A stretch of DNA of 64,000 nt from Pseudomonadota bacterium (GCA_023423895.1 JAFAER010000090.1:1-64000); one strand, 5' to 3'. Shown: positions 45,565-54,712, counted from the first letter of the stretch. A program made the numbers and translations. The notes: generated from the sequence alone by a model not told the origin.

Positions 45565-47163
45565 ATGATCGGCCGCATGGCGGAACCCCCGCGTCCGAGA
45601 CCTCCGATCCCCCGCCCGGGCCCACCTGCTTCGGTTCCGTCGGCTTCGGCGCCCGACAGCCGACAGCCGGCGGATGTCCCGCCGCCCTCGAGCGGCCGCC
45701 CGTCGATCCCTTCGGCTCTGCCTCTCGGACGGGCCCCGTCGTCGCCGGACTCGGAGCGAGAGCCCGCTCGCTCCGGCGGCACGCTGAAGACGACGCCGCT
45801 CCGTCCGCTCATCGACATCGCGCAGCCGAAGCTGTCGCTCGTCATCGAGACCGAGAACGGCCAGACGGTTGGCCGAGCCGTGACGCATGAAGGTGACGTG
45901 TGCCGGATCGGAACACACCCCTCGAACGACATCACGCTCGAAGATCCCGCGGTATCGCGCTTCCACTGCCGCCTCGTCCCCGATCGCGACGGCTGGCGCG
46001 TCGAAGACTCCGGCTCGCTGAACGGGACGCACCTCCAGGGCCTCCAGATCCACAGCGCGGTCCTGCCTCCGGAGGCTCGCCTCGCGATCGGCAACACGAC
46101 GATCTCCATCCGCTGGGGCAAGACGAGCGAGAAGACGCTCGTCCCGATGATGCCCAGCTTCGGCGCGCTCACCGGGACGGGGCGCGCGATGCGGAAGCTG
46201 TTCGCGCTCCTCGAGAAGGTCGCCGCGAGCGAGATCAACTGCTTCATCCACGGCGAGAGCGGCACGGGCAAGGAGCTCGTCGCCACCGAGATCGTCCAGC
46301 GCGGCGTGCGGGCCGACAAGCCGTTCGTCGTCGTCGACTGCGGCGCCATCTCGCCGACGCTCGTCGAGAGCGAGCTGTTCGGGCACGTCCGTGGCGCGTT
46401 CACGGGCGCCGATCGCGACCGCATCGGCGCATTCGAGGCCGCCGACGGCGGCACGGTGTTCCTCGACGAGATCGGCGAGCTGCCGCTCGAAGTGCAGCCG
46501 AAGCTCCTCCGCGCCCTCGAACAGCGCGAGATCCGGCGTGTCGGCGAGACGAAGACGCGGAAGGTGAACGTCCGCGTCATCTCGGCGACGAACCGCGACC
46601 TCGAGCGCGAGGTCAACAAGGGGAGCTTCCGCGGCGACCTCTACTTCCGCATCGCGGTGATCACGGTGCGCGTGCCGCCCCTTCGCGAGCGCACCGAGGA
46701 CCTCCCGCATCTCATCCGTGCGTTCCTCGGGCAGCTCGGCGCGTCGGACAACGAACCCCTCTTCGGACCGGAGGTGCTCGAGGAGCTCGCGAAGCACGAG
46801 TGGCCCGGCAACGTGCGCGAGCTGCGTAACTACGTCGAGCGCAGCATCGTCCTCCAGACGGCGCGTCTGTCGTTTGCGCCTCCGCAGAGCGCCTCGGGCG
46901 CGGCGACGTCGGTTGGCGCCGGCGTCGACGTCAACATCCCCTACAAGGTGGCGAAGGAAGCGCTCATCGACCAGTTCGAGCGCGCCTACGTGCGTGCAGT
47001 GATCGCGGCGTGCAACGGCAACATGACCAAGGCCGCCCGAATGGCCGGGATCGATCGCATGTACCTTCACCGCCTCGTCCAGAAGCACGGCAGTCGCGAG
47101 GCGCTGGCGTCGTCGGCGGACGCGGACGCGCCGATGTCCCAGCGGAAGCCCGCGATCGACTGA
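45565..47163 (+). CDS. FHA-domain sigma-54-dependent transcriptional activator
   Basis: 532 residues. A Pro/Ser-rich N-terminal ~85 residues; an FHA domain at about 90-185 (RIGTHPSNDI, SRFHC, GSLNGTH) that reads phosphothreonine; an AAA+ domain at 200-430 with GESGTGKE (230), GAFTGA (277-282, the intact sigma-54 contact loop) and FLDEIGE (299); and a Fis-type HTH at the end (NGNMTKAARMAGIDRMYLHRLV). It therefore activates sigma-54 promoters in response to Ser/Thr-kinase signalling, an arrangement common in myxobacteria. The kinases in this window are possible but unproven partners. ATG 45577 is an alternative start. Confidence 0.93.
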   Translation: MIGRMAEPPRPRPPIPRPGPPASVPSASAPDSRQPADVPPPSSGRPSIPSALPLGRAPSSPDSEREPARSGGTLKTTPLRPLIDIAQPKLSLVIETENGQTVGRAVTHEGDVCRIGTHPSNDITLEDPAVSRFHCRLVPDRDGWRVEDSGSLNGTHLQGLQIHSAVLPPEARLAIGNTTISIRWGKTSEKTLVPMMPSFGALTGTGRAMRKLFALLEKVAASEINCFIHGESGTGKELVATEIVQRGVRADKPFVVVDCGAISPTLVESELFGHVRGAFTGADRDRIGAFEAADGGTVFLDEIGELPLEVQPKLLRALEQREIRRVGETKTRKVNVRVISATNRDLEREVNKGSFRGDLYFRIAVITVRVPPLRERTEDLPHLIRAFLGQLGASDNEPLFGPEVLEELAKHEWPGNVRELRNYVERSIVLQTARLSFAPPQSASGAATSVGAGVDVNIPYKVAKEALIDQFERAYVRAVIAACNGNMTKAARMAGIDRMYLHRLVQKHGSREALASSADADAPMSQRKPAID

Positions 47164-47229
47164 GGCGGGCGACACCGAAGAGCAAGATCGGTCAAGCCGG
47201 CAGGTTCTCGCGAGCCTAACGTCAGCACC

Positions 47230-48120
47230 GTGACGACCCGATTCGTAGGCAGTCGCTTCTTGCAGGTCCGCGACGACGAGAGCGGCGCGGTCTTTCGGCT
47301 CTGGACCCTCTACCCGACGCCGTCTGCGCCCGCGCAGGTCGCCTTCGGCCCCTACACGGTCGAGGTGAGCGCGGACGCGCCCATCGAGCCGGCGACCTTT
47401 CCGCTCGTCGTCGTCTCGCACGGGTCAGGCAGCTCACCGTTTCTCTTCCGCGACCTCGCGGCGCGCCTCGTTCGTCATGGCCATGTCGTCGCGGTCGTCG
47501 AACATCCGGGCGATCATCGGAACGATCGATCCAGGTCGGACACCGACGACAATCTCGTTGCACGCCCGCGGCACGTCCGACGCGCGATCGACGCGGTCCT
47601 TGCGGACGGTGAGCTCGGACCGCACGTGCGCACCGATCGTGTGGCGGTGATCGGACACTCTCTCGGCGCGTACACGGCGCTCGCGGTCGCGGGCGGGACG
47701 CCGTGGTCGAAGGCAGGCGAGCCGCTTGCCGTCGCGTCGGATCCACGCATCGGCGCGCTCGTGCTCCTGGCCCCGGCTGCGTATTGCTACGTGCCGGACG
47801 GTTCGCTCGCCCGTGTGACGGCTCCGATGCTCGTGTACACGGGCGCAGCCGACACGATCACGCCGCCGTGGCATGGGCATCTGGTCGCGTCGGCCGCGTC
47901 CGCCGCGTCGGCCGCGTCGGCCGCGTCGCTCGGGGGCCAGGTCCCGGACACGTCGAAGGTGACCCATCACGTCGTGGAGCACGCCGGCCATCTCTCGTTC
48001 TTGAGTGAGCTTCCCCCGTCCTCGGGCTGGCGGGACCCGCCCGGCTTCGACCGGGCAGGCTTTCACGAGCGGATGGGAGCGGAGGTGTGCGCGTTCCTCG
48101 ATCAAACGCTGCCGCGATGA
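47230..48120 (+). CDS. alpha/beta hydrolase (dienelactone-hydrolase/PAF-acetylhydrolase-like)
   Basis: 296 residues from a GTG. VVSHGSGSSPFLFRDLAARL is the oxyanion turn, VIGHSLGAYTAL carries the nucleophile Ser, and the acid and His fall near VYTGAADTITPP and VEHAGHLSF. An Ala-Ala-Ser repeat (ASAASAASAAS) encoded by a 9-bp tandem interrupts the loop after the acid, probably harmless length variation. It is predicted to be a cytoplasmic carboxylesterase or lipase-like enzyme. Its stop overlaps the next start by ATGA, so it is coupled to an AraC-family regulator. Confidence 0.82.
   Translation: MTTRFVGSRFLQVRDDESGAVFRLWTLYPTPSAPAQVAFGPYTVEVSADAPIEPATFPLVVVSHGSGSSPFLFRDLAARLVRHGHVVAVVEHPGDHRNDRSRSDTDDNLVARPRHVRRAIDAVLADGELGPHVRTDRVAVIGHSLGAYTALAVAGGTPWSKAGEPLAVASDPRIGALVLLAPAAYCYVPDGSLARVTAPMLVYTGAADTITPPWHGHLVASAASAASAASAASLGGQVPDTSKVTHHVVEHAGHLSFLSELPPSSGWRDPPGFDRAGFHERMGAEVCAFLDQTLPR
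47887..47928. repeat. 9-bp tandem repeat (GCGTCGGCC type), about 4.5 copies
   Basis: In frame in the hydrolase gene, encoding Ala-Ser-Ala repeats; one copy has a single-base variant. Confidence 0.85.
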
Positions 48121-49073
48121 ATGCGGGGGCGAGCGCTGGCGCGATGGATGCTGGAAAGCGCGCGCGCGTGATGCACACTGGAACGAGCGTGCGCGTAGTG
48201 ACACCGGATCGCCGAGCCCAGGCGCAGCGCTTCGGCCGGGTCTTCGAGCACATCGAAGGGCATCTCGACGAAGATCTCTCGCTCGATCGCCTCAGCGCGG
48301 TCGCCGGGCTGTCGAAGCATCATTTCCATCGGCAGTTCTCGGCGCTCTTCGGTGTGGGGGTCTACGAATACGTCCGGCTCCTCCGCTTCCGTCGGGCTTC
48401 GTTCCGACTCGCGTTCCACGAGCACGACTCCGTCCTCACGATCGCGCTCGACAGCGGCTACGACAGTCACGAGGCGTTCACCCGCGCGTTCACGCGCGTG
48501 TTCGGACAGACGCCGTCCGAGTTCCGAACGAAGCCGCAGTGGGAGAGCTGGACCGCGACGTTCGAGCGCCTCCGCGCGGCGGCGGCGAGCCGCAGGCGTG
48601 TTCCCGACGCTGGCGCGGTCCGGCTGGTCGACTTCGCGGCCACGCGCGTCGCCGCGCTCGAGCACCGGGGAGGGCAGAGCACCATCGGCGAGTCCATTCG
48701 CAAGTTCCAGCAGTGGCGCGCCCAGAACGGGCTTCCCCCGCACACGAGCGCGACGTTCAACATCCCTCACGCGCCGCGTTCGGCGGACGACGCGGATGTG
48801 ACGTTCGAGCTCTGCGCCGCAACGAGCCGGGGCGTCCGTCCGAACGACGTGGGTGTCTTCGAACGGACGATCCCCGGTGGCCGCTGCGCCGTGCTCCGCC
48901 ACGTGGGCCCGGACGACCACCTTCCGGGGATCGTCGAATGGCTGTACGTCGACTGGCTGCCCTCGAGCGGCGCGGAGCTGCGCGACTTCCCGATCTACCT
49001 CCAGCGCGTCGTCTTCTTCCCGCAGGTCCCGGAGCACGAGGCCGTCACGGACGTGTTCGTCCCGATCCGGTGA
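48117..49073 (+). CDS. AraC-family regulator with GyrI-like effector domain
   Basis: 318 residues from ATG 48117, which overlaps the hydrolase stop by ATGA. An AraC-type double helix-turn-helix lies at about 40-140 (DLSLDRLSAVAGLSKHHFHRQFSALF and DSHEAFTRAFTRVFGQTPSEF). A GyrI-like ligand domain runs from about 165 to the end (VDFAATRVAALEHRGG, ERTIPGGRCAVLRHVGP, LYVDWLPSSGAELRDFPIYL), which binds small hydrophobic molecules in this group. It probably regulates its own operon with the alpha/beta hydrolase. ATG 48171 is a possible later start. Confidence 0.9.
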   Translation: MNAGASAGAMDAGKRARVMHTGTSVRVVTPDRRAQAQRFGRVFEHIEGHLDEDLSLDRLSAVAGLSKHHFHRQFSALFGVGVYEYVRLLRFRRASFRLAFHEHDSVLTIALDSGYDSHEAFTRAFTRVFGQTPSEFRTKPQWESWTATFERLRAAAASRRRVPDAGAVRLVDFAATRVAALEHRGGQSTIGESIRKFQQWRAQNGLPPHTSATFNIPHAPRSADDADVTFELCAATSRGVRPNDVGVFERTIPGGRCAVLRHVGPDDHLPGIVEWLYVDWLPSSGAELRDFPIYLQRVVFFPQVPEHEAVTDVFVPIR

Positions 49074-49103
49074 TGCCCCGATCGGCGTCGTGCGCGCGTG
49101 CGA

Positions 49104-49928
49104 TCACTCCTCGACGACGCTGCCCGGGTCGGCGCAGCAACGGAAGCCCGTCGAGTAGTCGTAATACGCCGGCGCGTGCGCCGTGGTGCGGTAGTCGCAG
49201 CCCTCGCCGTTGAGCTTCGTGTCGAGGTAGTACCCGCCGCGGAAGCTGCCGTCGTCGGTCCACTCGTGGACGTTGCCGACCATGTCGTGGACGCCGTAGT
49301 CGTTCGTGCACGACTCCGCCGCGCCCGTCATCTCCACGGTGTTGTCCATCTGGTTCGCGCGTGGATCGTTCATCGTGCGCGCCGTCCGTTCGCCCGAGTA
49401 GAGGACGTTCATGGGGGAGGTGCGGTTCGTGTCGACGCACGCGCTCGCGATGCGCGTGTTGCCGTACGGGTAGCGCGAGCTCGAAGGCCCCTTGCAGGCG
49501 GCCTTCCACTCGTCCGCGCGGCAGAGGCGCTTGTTCGACGCCGCGCACGCGCGCTTGGCCTCGATCATCGAGATGTGCGCCTGCGGGACGACGCCCGGAC
49601 GCGAGACCGCACGGACGCGGTGGCCGTTCGGCGCCTCGTGCGGGCTGAAGTCGGTCTCCGTGCCGTCCTCGTGAATCTCGACGAGGGAGCCTTCGTACTT
49701 GTCGACGCAGCTCGAGCCGACGAGCGCCATGTTGCGCGGGCACGCGCCCTTGTCCGTGATGCGCGCGATCATCTCGGGAAAGCTGGCCGGCTCCGGGATG
49801 TGGAACGTCGTCGACGTCGACGAGGATGCAAGCGAAGCGGCGCTGCCGGCGCTGACGACCATCAGCGACCCGACAACCCCCATCGCCACCATCCAACGGA
49901 CCTTCGAAGACTTCTCCACCGTCGCCAT
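49104..49928 (-). CDS. secreted SUMF1/FGE-type protein
   Basis: 274 residues with a signal peptide (WMVAMGVVGSLMVVSAGSAASL). It has the SUMF1/FGE pattern MALVGSSCVDKYEG, MIEAKRACAASNKRLCRADEWKAACKG, YGVHDMVGNVHEWTDDGSFRGGYY, and ends GFRCCADPG, almost the same closing motif as the protein at 7016-8023, so the two are paralogues. Activity as a formylglycine-generating enzyme is not shown by the sequence. The start at 49928 is preferred; ATG 49958 would add ten residues before the signal. Confidence 0.8.
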   Translation of the reverse strand: MATVEKSSKVRWMVAMGVVGSLMVVSAGSAASLASSSTSTTFHIPEPASFPEMIARITDKGACPRNMALVGSSCVDKYEGSLVEIHEDGTETDFSPHEAPNGHRVRAVSRPGVVPQAHISMIEAKRACAASNKRLCRADEWKAACKGPSSSRYPYGNTRIASACVDTNRTSPMNVLYSGERTARTMNDPRANQMDNTVEMTGAAESCTNDYGVHDMVGNVHEWTDDGSFRGGYYLDTKLNGEGCDYRTTAHAPAYYDYSTGFRCCADPGSVVEE

Positions 49929-50161
49929 GGGGCGGCCCCAATCCACGATGGGTGCCACCGGCGCTACGCAGTGATGTCGGCGAGTTACGTGACCGCCCCG
50001 GCGATTCCAGGAGGAGCCGAGTCATCGAGCGAGGACGCGGGTCTGCTGTGATCCAGCCCGCTCCGGTCCTCAGGCAGACGGGCGCCCCGGTGCGAACGGG
50101 CGCTCGCGCAAACACCTGAACTCCTTCTCAGTCCTCCTGAGCGGATGTATCGTGGAGCCCG

Positions 50162-51643
50162 ATGTCCGCCGGATCGCGCTTCTCGTCACGGCTCGCGCGG
50201 CTCGCGCCCACGTTGAAGCCGCTCGCGCCCGCGGATCCGGTCGTGCTCGAGCGTGCGCCGGTCACGTCCTCGCCCGCGCCGCCTTCGGTCGCTCCGTCGG
50301 CGGACGGGCCGCGCATGGTCGACGCCCCGCCCATGTTCGACGCCCCGCTCTTCGCGCCGAAGAGCCCGTCTTCGGGCGTCGTCGTGCGGAGCGCGCCGGT
50401 CGCGTCGTCACCGAGCTCAGCCTCGTCGTTGCCGACGCCGTCCGGCTCCGTGCTCGAGGACCTGCGCGCGCGGATGGACGCGATCTTGGCGCGCACGCGC
50501 GCGGAGGCGAAGCGTGAGCCGCCCCGCGTCGACGTCGCTGACCTGCCGTTCTGCGTCGAGGATACGCCGGCAGGGCCGCTCCACTCGCGCACCGTGCGCC
50601 ATGGGGGCCAGCATCGGATCGGACGCATTCCGATCGCGCCCGCGCGCCGCGCCGAAGCGAACCTGCTCGCGCTGCTCGCGCTCGATCCGCGGCTTGCGAG
50701 TTGCGACCCCTCGCGGGCGCTTTATCTCGATACCGAGACGACGGGGCTCGGTCCGGGCGCAGGAACCGTGGCGTTTCTCGTGGGCCTCGCCTGGTTCGAC
50801 GAAGGCCGGGATGGCATGCCGCCGGCGCTCGTCGTCGAGCAGCTCCTCGTGCGACGGCTCGGGGAAGAAGGGCCCGTGCTCGCCCGCGTCGCCGAGCGCC
50901 TTCGCGCAGCGTCGATGCTCGTGACGTTCAACGGCAAGAGCTTCGACATGCCCGTGCTCCGGACGCGCTTCGTGATGGGGCGCATGGAGATCCCCGGCGA
51001 GCCGCCGCATCTCGATCTCGTTCATGTCGCCCGCCGCCTCCACAAGGGGCGCGGCGTGGGAGCGACGCTGGGCGCCGTCGAGCGCGAAGTGCTCGGCTTC
51101 GTGCGCGAGAACGACGTCCCGTCGGGCGAGGTGAGCGCTTGTTATCTGCACTTCCTCCGCACGGGCGATCCGCGCGCGCTCATGGGCGTCGTCGAGCACA
51201 ATGCCTGGGACGTCGTCTCGATGGCCGCGCTCGTCGGCCTCTACGGCGAGCCGCTCGAAGGCACGCAGCTCGAAGCGGGCGATCTCGTCGGCGTCGCACG
51301 GACGCTGAAGCGTGCGGGAGTCGCGGATCTCGCGTACGAGGTCGCCGACACCGCCGTGGCGAGAGGCGCCGGGAACGACGCCACGCGCGCCCGTGCCGAG
51401 ATCGCAAAGGCCCGCGGCGACAAGGCGCGGGCCCTTGCCGACTTCGAGACGCTGGCCGACTCGGTCGATGACCCGAGCGTGCGGCTCGAGCTCGCCAAGC
51501 TCTACGAACATCACGCGAAAGACGTCTCGCGGGCGCTCGCGCTCGTCGAGGCCGGCACGGGAGAGAAGGACGCGTCACGCGTGCGGCGCGAGACGCGTCT
51601 CCGGCGCAAGCTCGAAAAGCAGGCGACACGCCGGCTGCTCTGA
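50162..51643 (+). CDS. RNase H-like (YprB-type) 3'-5' exonuclease domain protein
   Basis: 493 residues. A Pro/Ser-rich N-terminus (~100) is followed by an exonuclease domain of DnaQ/DEDD type at about 190-360: YLDTETTGLGPG supplies Asp and Glu, VTFNGKSFDMPVL the second Asp, and VEHNAWDVVSMAAL the His/Asp motif III. The C-terminal ~120 residues are helical and TPR-like (AYEVADTAVARGA, SVRLELAKLYEHH). Such YprB-like proteins are predicted nucleases of unknown substrate, often acting in DNA or RNA metabolism. It stands alone in its neighbourhood. Confidence 0.85.
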   Translation: MSAGSRFSSRLARLAPTLKPLAPADPVVLERAPVTSSPAPPSVAPSADGPRMVDAPPMFDAPLFAPKSPSSGVVVRSAPVASSPSSASSLPTPSGSVLEDLRARMDAILARTRAEAKREPPRVDVADLPFCVEDTPAGPLHSRTVRHGGQHRIGRIPIAPARRAEANLLALLALDPRLASCDPSRALYLDTETTGLGPGAGTVAFLVGLAWFDEGRDGMPPALVVEQLLVRRLGEEGPVLARVAERLRAASMLVTFNGKSFDMPVLRTRFVMGRMEIPGEPPHLDLVHVARRLHKGRGVGATLGAVEREVLGFVRENDVPSGEVSACYLHFLRTGDPRALMGVVEHNAWDVVSMAALVGLYGEPLEGTQLEAGDLVGVARTLKRAGVADLAYEVADTAVARGAGNDATRARAEIAKARGDKARALADFETLADSVDDPSVRLELAKLYEHHAKDVSRALALVEAGTGEKDASRVRRETRLRRKLEKQATRRLL

Positions 51644-51676
51644 ATCGGCCGCCGGCGCGTCGAGAGCGGCATCGGG

Positions 51677-52222
51677 TCAGGGGCGCCCGCACCAGTTGGC
51701 GTAGGTCTTCGTGTTGTTCGCCTCGCTGTCTTCGTCGATCGCGTTCTCCGAGTCGAGCGTCACCGTGCGCGACCAGCCGCACGCATACGGCGCGATGAAC
51801 GTCACCGTCGAGCTCGCGTAGCCCGCCAGCCCCGACCGGGAGTAGGTCTGCAAGGTCGTTCCCTGCTGATCGCTGATCTTCAGCTTGAACGGCCCCGCCG
51901 CCTTCGGGCTGTTGTTCGTGAAGCCGAACGTGATGTAGTGCCCGGGCGCGAGCTGCTCGCCGGGCTTGACGATCTCGACCGCGGTCTGCGCGGTGAACTC
52001 GAGGTCCGGGACACATCGCGGCGGAGGAAGGCCCGGGAGCGTTCCGGCGCAGTTGATCGTGTACGTCGTCCCTTCGGGAGCGACCGAGCTCGCGGTGTCG
52101 ATCGCGTCGAGCGCCGCGGGATCCACGTCGCCCTCCGGACCGATGTCCTGAGTACAACCGAGCACGATGTTGGTGACGGCGAACAGACCCGCAGCGACGA
52201 ACCCACGAAGACCGATGTCCAT
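51677..52222 (-). CDS. lipoprotein with CARDB-like domain
   Basis: 181 residues. The start at ATG 52222 has AGAGG 8 bases upstream. A lipobox (FAVTNIVLGC) is followed by a short acidic tether and one beta-sandwich domain (CVPDLEFTAQTAVEIVKPGE, YITFGFTNNSPKAAGPFKL, AYACGWSRTVTLDSENAI ending EANNTKTYANWC) that looks like a CARDB-type adhesion module, with paired Cys. It is predicted to be a small envelope lipoprotein. It converges with the exonuclease gene. Confidence 0.68.
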   Translation of the reverse strand: MDIGLRGFVAAGLFAVTNIVLGCTQDIGPEGDVDPAALDAIDTASSVAPEGTTYTINCAGTLPGLPPPRCVPDLEFTAQTAVEIVKPGEQLAPGHYITFGFTNNSPKAAGPFKLKISDQQGTTLQTYSRSGLAGYASSTVTFIAPYACGWSRTVTLDSENAIDEDSEANNTKTYANWCGRP

Positions 52223-52450
52223 GAACGCTTCCTCTTTCTGTCGTAAGGGCCGCTCACGTCGAGCGGCAGCGACGGACCCCATCGCAAGGGCGATGCCGCC
52301 GCCGCGCCGCCTCGAACCAGCGGATTTCTGCGGGCCGCGCGCGTGCGCGCAGGGGAACGAGCTCGTGCACGCACGTTGGTGACCCGTGCGCGCACCGAAC
52401 GGCTCTCGCGGCCGTGGTAAGGTGCGAGCCCTCTACGGTCTGGAGACGAC

Positions 52451-53692
52451 GTGAAGAAAGCGGGTCGGAACAAGGCGCTGCCTCAGCTCTTCGTGGTCGG
52501 TGCAACGGTCGTCGGCGTCGGCGTGCTCACGTGGATGGGCGTTCGCTCGGGGGCTTTCACGGCGGACGTCGCCGTGCACGCGGTTGGCACGCCCGCACCG
52601 CGGACGAGACCCGTGGTCGTCGACGTGAACGGGGACGGGATCGAGGACGTGATCGTGGTGACGTCGGCCGACCGGCGACGCGCCGCGCAGATGACGTACA
52701 TGACGAAGGGCACGCCCGCGGCGAGCGACGGTCCCCTCGCGGCGCACGTCCAGGCGATCGACGGCCGGGACGGTCACGTCCTCTACGCGCTCGCGCAGGC
52801 GCCGATGCCGGCGTCCCGGATCGTGCTCGTCGCCGGCAAGGGCCGTCTCGGCATCGCACGCGTGCCGAACGGCGGCCAGGCGACCATCTCCTTCCACGAG
52901 CTCGCCACGGGCAAGCCGCTGAAGACGGTCGTGTTCCCGGCTTCGAGCGGGCGCGCATGCGAGAACACGGGCGGACCTGGCTCGCCGAGAGGGACGTTCT
53001 TCTTCGAACGTCCTGGGAGCCGCACGGGGACGCTGGTCGACCTCGAGCGGATGTCGGCGACCGCATCGACGCGCTCGTCGTGCAGCGAGATGGCGCGCGC
53101 GAACGTCGCCGATGTCCCGGCGCTTCCTGCGGATCCGGACGCGCCGCCGCTGCGCTTCTCGCAGGAGACGATGCTGCGCAAAGGAGCCGGGCCCTACGGA
53201 GGCCGTGACATCGTCGTGCTCGGCTCGGGCCTCGGCTATCTCACGGTCGACCGGCGGGCCGAACCCCGAGACGATGCCGCGGACGGCGGGCAGCCCGCGG
53301 CGGGCGAAGCGGGGAAGGAGGCGGGGATGGAGGCGGGGATCGAGGCGGTCGGGCTCGACGTCGTCGCGGGCACGACGCTCTTCGAGCGATCGCTCGCGTC
53401 GCTCGGCCTGCCGGCGAAGCCCGTCGATCACGTCGAGGCAACGAATCGTGGTCCGCTGTTGTTCTTCGCGCAGGGCCGTGGCGTCGCGCTCCTCGACGGA
53501 CGGAGCGGCGACCTCGTGTGGACGCTGCCGCTCTCGGACGACGAGCACGTCTCGACGTACACGCTGACGCCGACACGGCTCTACGCGCACGTCGAGGACG
53601 TGCACGGGGAGGCGGCACTTTCGTCGCCGACACGCGCGCGCATCGTCATCCTCGATCTCGCCGCCGGGCGCGCAATTCGCTCTCTGCCGTAA
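52451..53692 (+). CDS. membrane-anchored FG-GAP/VCBS-like repeat protein
   Basis: 413 residues from a GTG. An N-terminal anchor helix (LFVVGATVVGVGVLTWMGV) is followed by an external part with a calcium-binding-type strand VDVNGDGIEDVIVV (FG-GAP/VCBS pattern) and repeated propeller-like units (VQAIDGRDGHVLYAL, VALLDGRSGDLVWTLPL, the second being PQQ-like). A Glu/Ala/Gly-rich insert lies near 280-300. It looks like an integrin-type beta-propeller facing the periplasm. Function unknown. It converges with the ferritin-like gene (10-base gap). Confidence 0.7.
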   Translation: MKKAGRNKALPQLFVVGATVVGVGVLTWMGVRSGAFTADVAVHAVGTPAPRTRPVVVDVNGDGIEDVIVVTSADRRRAAQMTYMTKGTPAASDGPLAAHVQAIDGRDGHVLYALAQAPMPASRIVLVAGKGRLGIARVPNGGQATISFHELATGKPLKTVVFPASSGRACENTGGPGSPRGTFFFERPGSRTGTLVDLERMSATASTRSSCSEMARANVADVPALPADPDAPPLRFSQETMLRKGAGPYGGRDIVVLGSGLGYLTVDRRAEPRDDAADGGQPAAGEAGKEAGMEAGIEAVGLDVVAGTTLFERSLASLGLPAKPVDHVEATNRGPLLFFAQGRGVALLDGRSGDLVWTLPLSDDEHVSTYTLTPTRLYAHVEDVHGEAALSSPTRARIVILDLAAGRAIRSLP

Positions 53693-53702
53693 CGCGACCG
53701 GC

Positions 53703-54449
53703 TCACGCGAGCCCGACGTGGACCAGCCCCGGAGCAACCACGTCGCGTACGGCGGCGTCGACGACGGCTTCGTTCTCGGCGCGCGACAGATGCCCGTGGG
53801 CGGCGATGCCGTCGGCCGGCAGGTGCGCGTCGGGCTTCTTCCACTGCGCCACGTTCACGTCGACGAGGCGAGGAGCCCACGCGCGCAGCCTCGTCCGGAG
53901 CGCGGGATCCACGGCGTCCGAGGCGAGGTGCGCCCAGCCGAGCCGCGCGTGGTCGATCTCGTCCTGGAGGTGGAAGCGGTTCGCCGCAACGGCGGTGGGC
54001 GCGGTCGCGACCGCCCAGCACGACCGAATCCACTCGGCGGCAATCGACTCGTTGATGCAGCACATGCCGAGCGCGGTGAGCGCCACTTCCAGGCGCTCGT
54101 CGCCCGTTCCGAAATTCGGGAGCGCGCCGTCGCGTGGCGCGGGACCGTCGACGTGCGTGCCGAAGTACCTCGCAGCGAGTCGTACGCAGAGCTCGCCATG
54201 ACGCCGCTCGTCGTCGACGGCCTTCTCTGCGAGCGCGATGACGACCGCCGCCGCGCCCACGTCGCGCAGCCGCGGGAGCAGTGCCTCGAAGGCGAGGGCA
54301 ACGCCCGTCTCCGCCGCCGCGCGGTCGAGCCAGTGCAAGGCGATCGCGTGTCGCGCGTCGTCCGCGAGGTCCTGGATCGTCCGGTCCTCCGGCAGCACGA
54401 GCGAAGGGCGACGATGCCCGTCCGTTCCGGCGGGCAGCGGAGGCGTCAC
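53703..54449 (-). CDS. ferritin-like diiron-type protein
   Basis: 248 residues from a GTG whose GTGA overlaps the stop of the upstream small lipoprotein. It is all-helical with ferritin-like metal motifs: EKAVDDERRHGEL (ExxH), INESIAAEW and LQDEIDHARLGW (ExxH), spaced as in four-helix diiron proteins. Such proteins can be oxidases or iron-binding; the substrate is not known. The overlap shows it is translated together with the small lipoprotein. Confidence 0.72.
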   Translation of the reverse strand: MTPPLPAGTDGHRRPSLVLPEDRTIQDLADDARHAIALHWLDRAAAETGVALAFEALLPRLRDVGAAAVVIALAEKAVDDERRHGELCVRLAARYFGTHVDGPAPRDGALPNFGTGDERLEVALTALGMCCINESIAAEWIRSCWAVATAPTAVAANRFHLQDEIDHARLGWAHLASDAVDPALRTRLRAWAPRLVDVNVAQWKKPDAHLPADGIAAHGHLSRAENEAVVDAAVRDVVAPGLVHVGLA

Positions 54450-54712
54450 TTGATGAGGACGCACGGCGGAACGGGCATGTCCGAGCCGTCGGGGCAGGTC
54501 CCAGCGTCGACGGGCGCGCCCCCATCGGGTCGAAATGGTGGCCGCTTCGCGTCGCTCGAAGCATCGCCGCCGCCGTCGGCGTCCGAAGCGCTCGCCGCGG
54601 AAGCATCGTCGTCCGACTCCACGACGTCGCCGCCGCATCCGCCGACCGCTTGGGTCAGCGACGCCCCCGCGACGACGATGGCCGAGAACAGCGGTGAGCG
54701 ACGAAGCGCCAT
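54446..54712 (-). CDS. small lipoprotein
   Basis: 88 residues. A signal (SPLFSAIVVAGASLTQAVGGC) ends at a lipobox Cys. The mature part is Asp/Ser/Ala-rich with a final Cys pair (CPDGSDMPVPPC). It is coupled to the ferritin-like gene by a 4-base overlap. ATG 54721 is an alternative start adding three residues. No family recognised. Confidence 0.6.
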   Translation of the reverse strand: MALRRSPLFSAIVVAGASLTQAVGGCGGDVVESDDDASAASASDADGGGDASSDAKRPPFRPDGGAPVDAGTCPDGSDMPVPPCVLIK

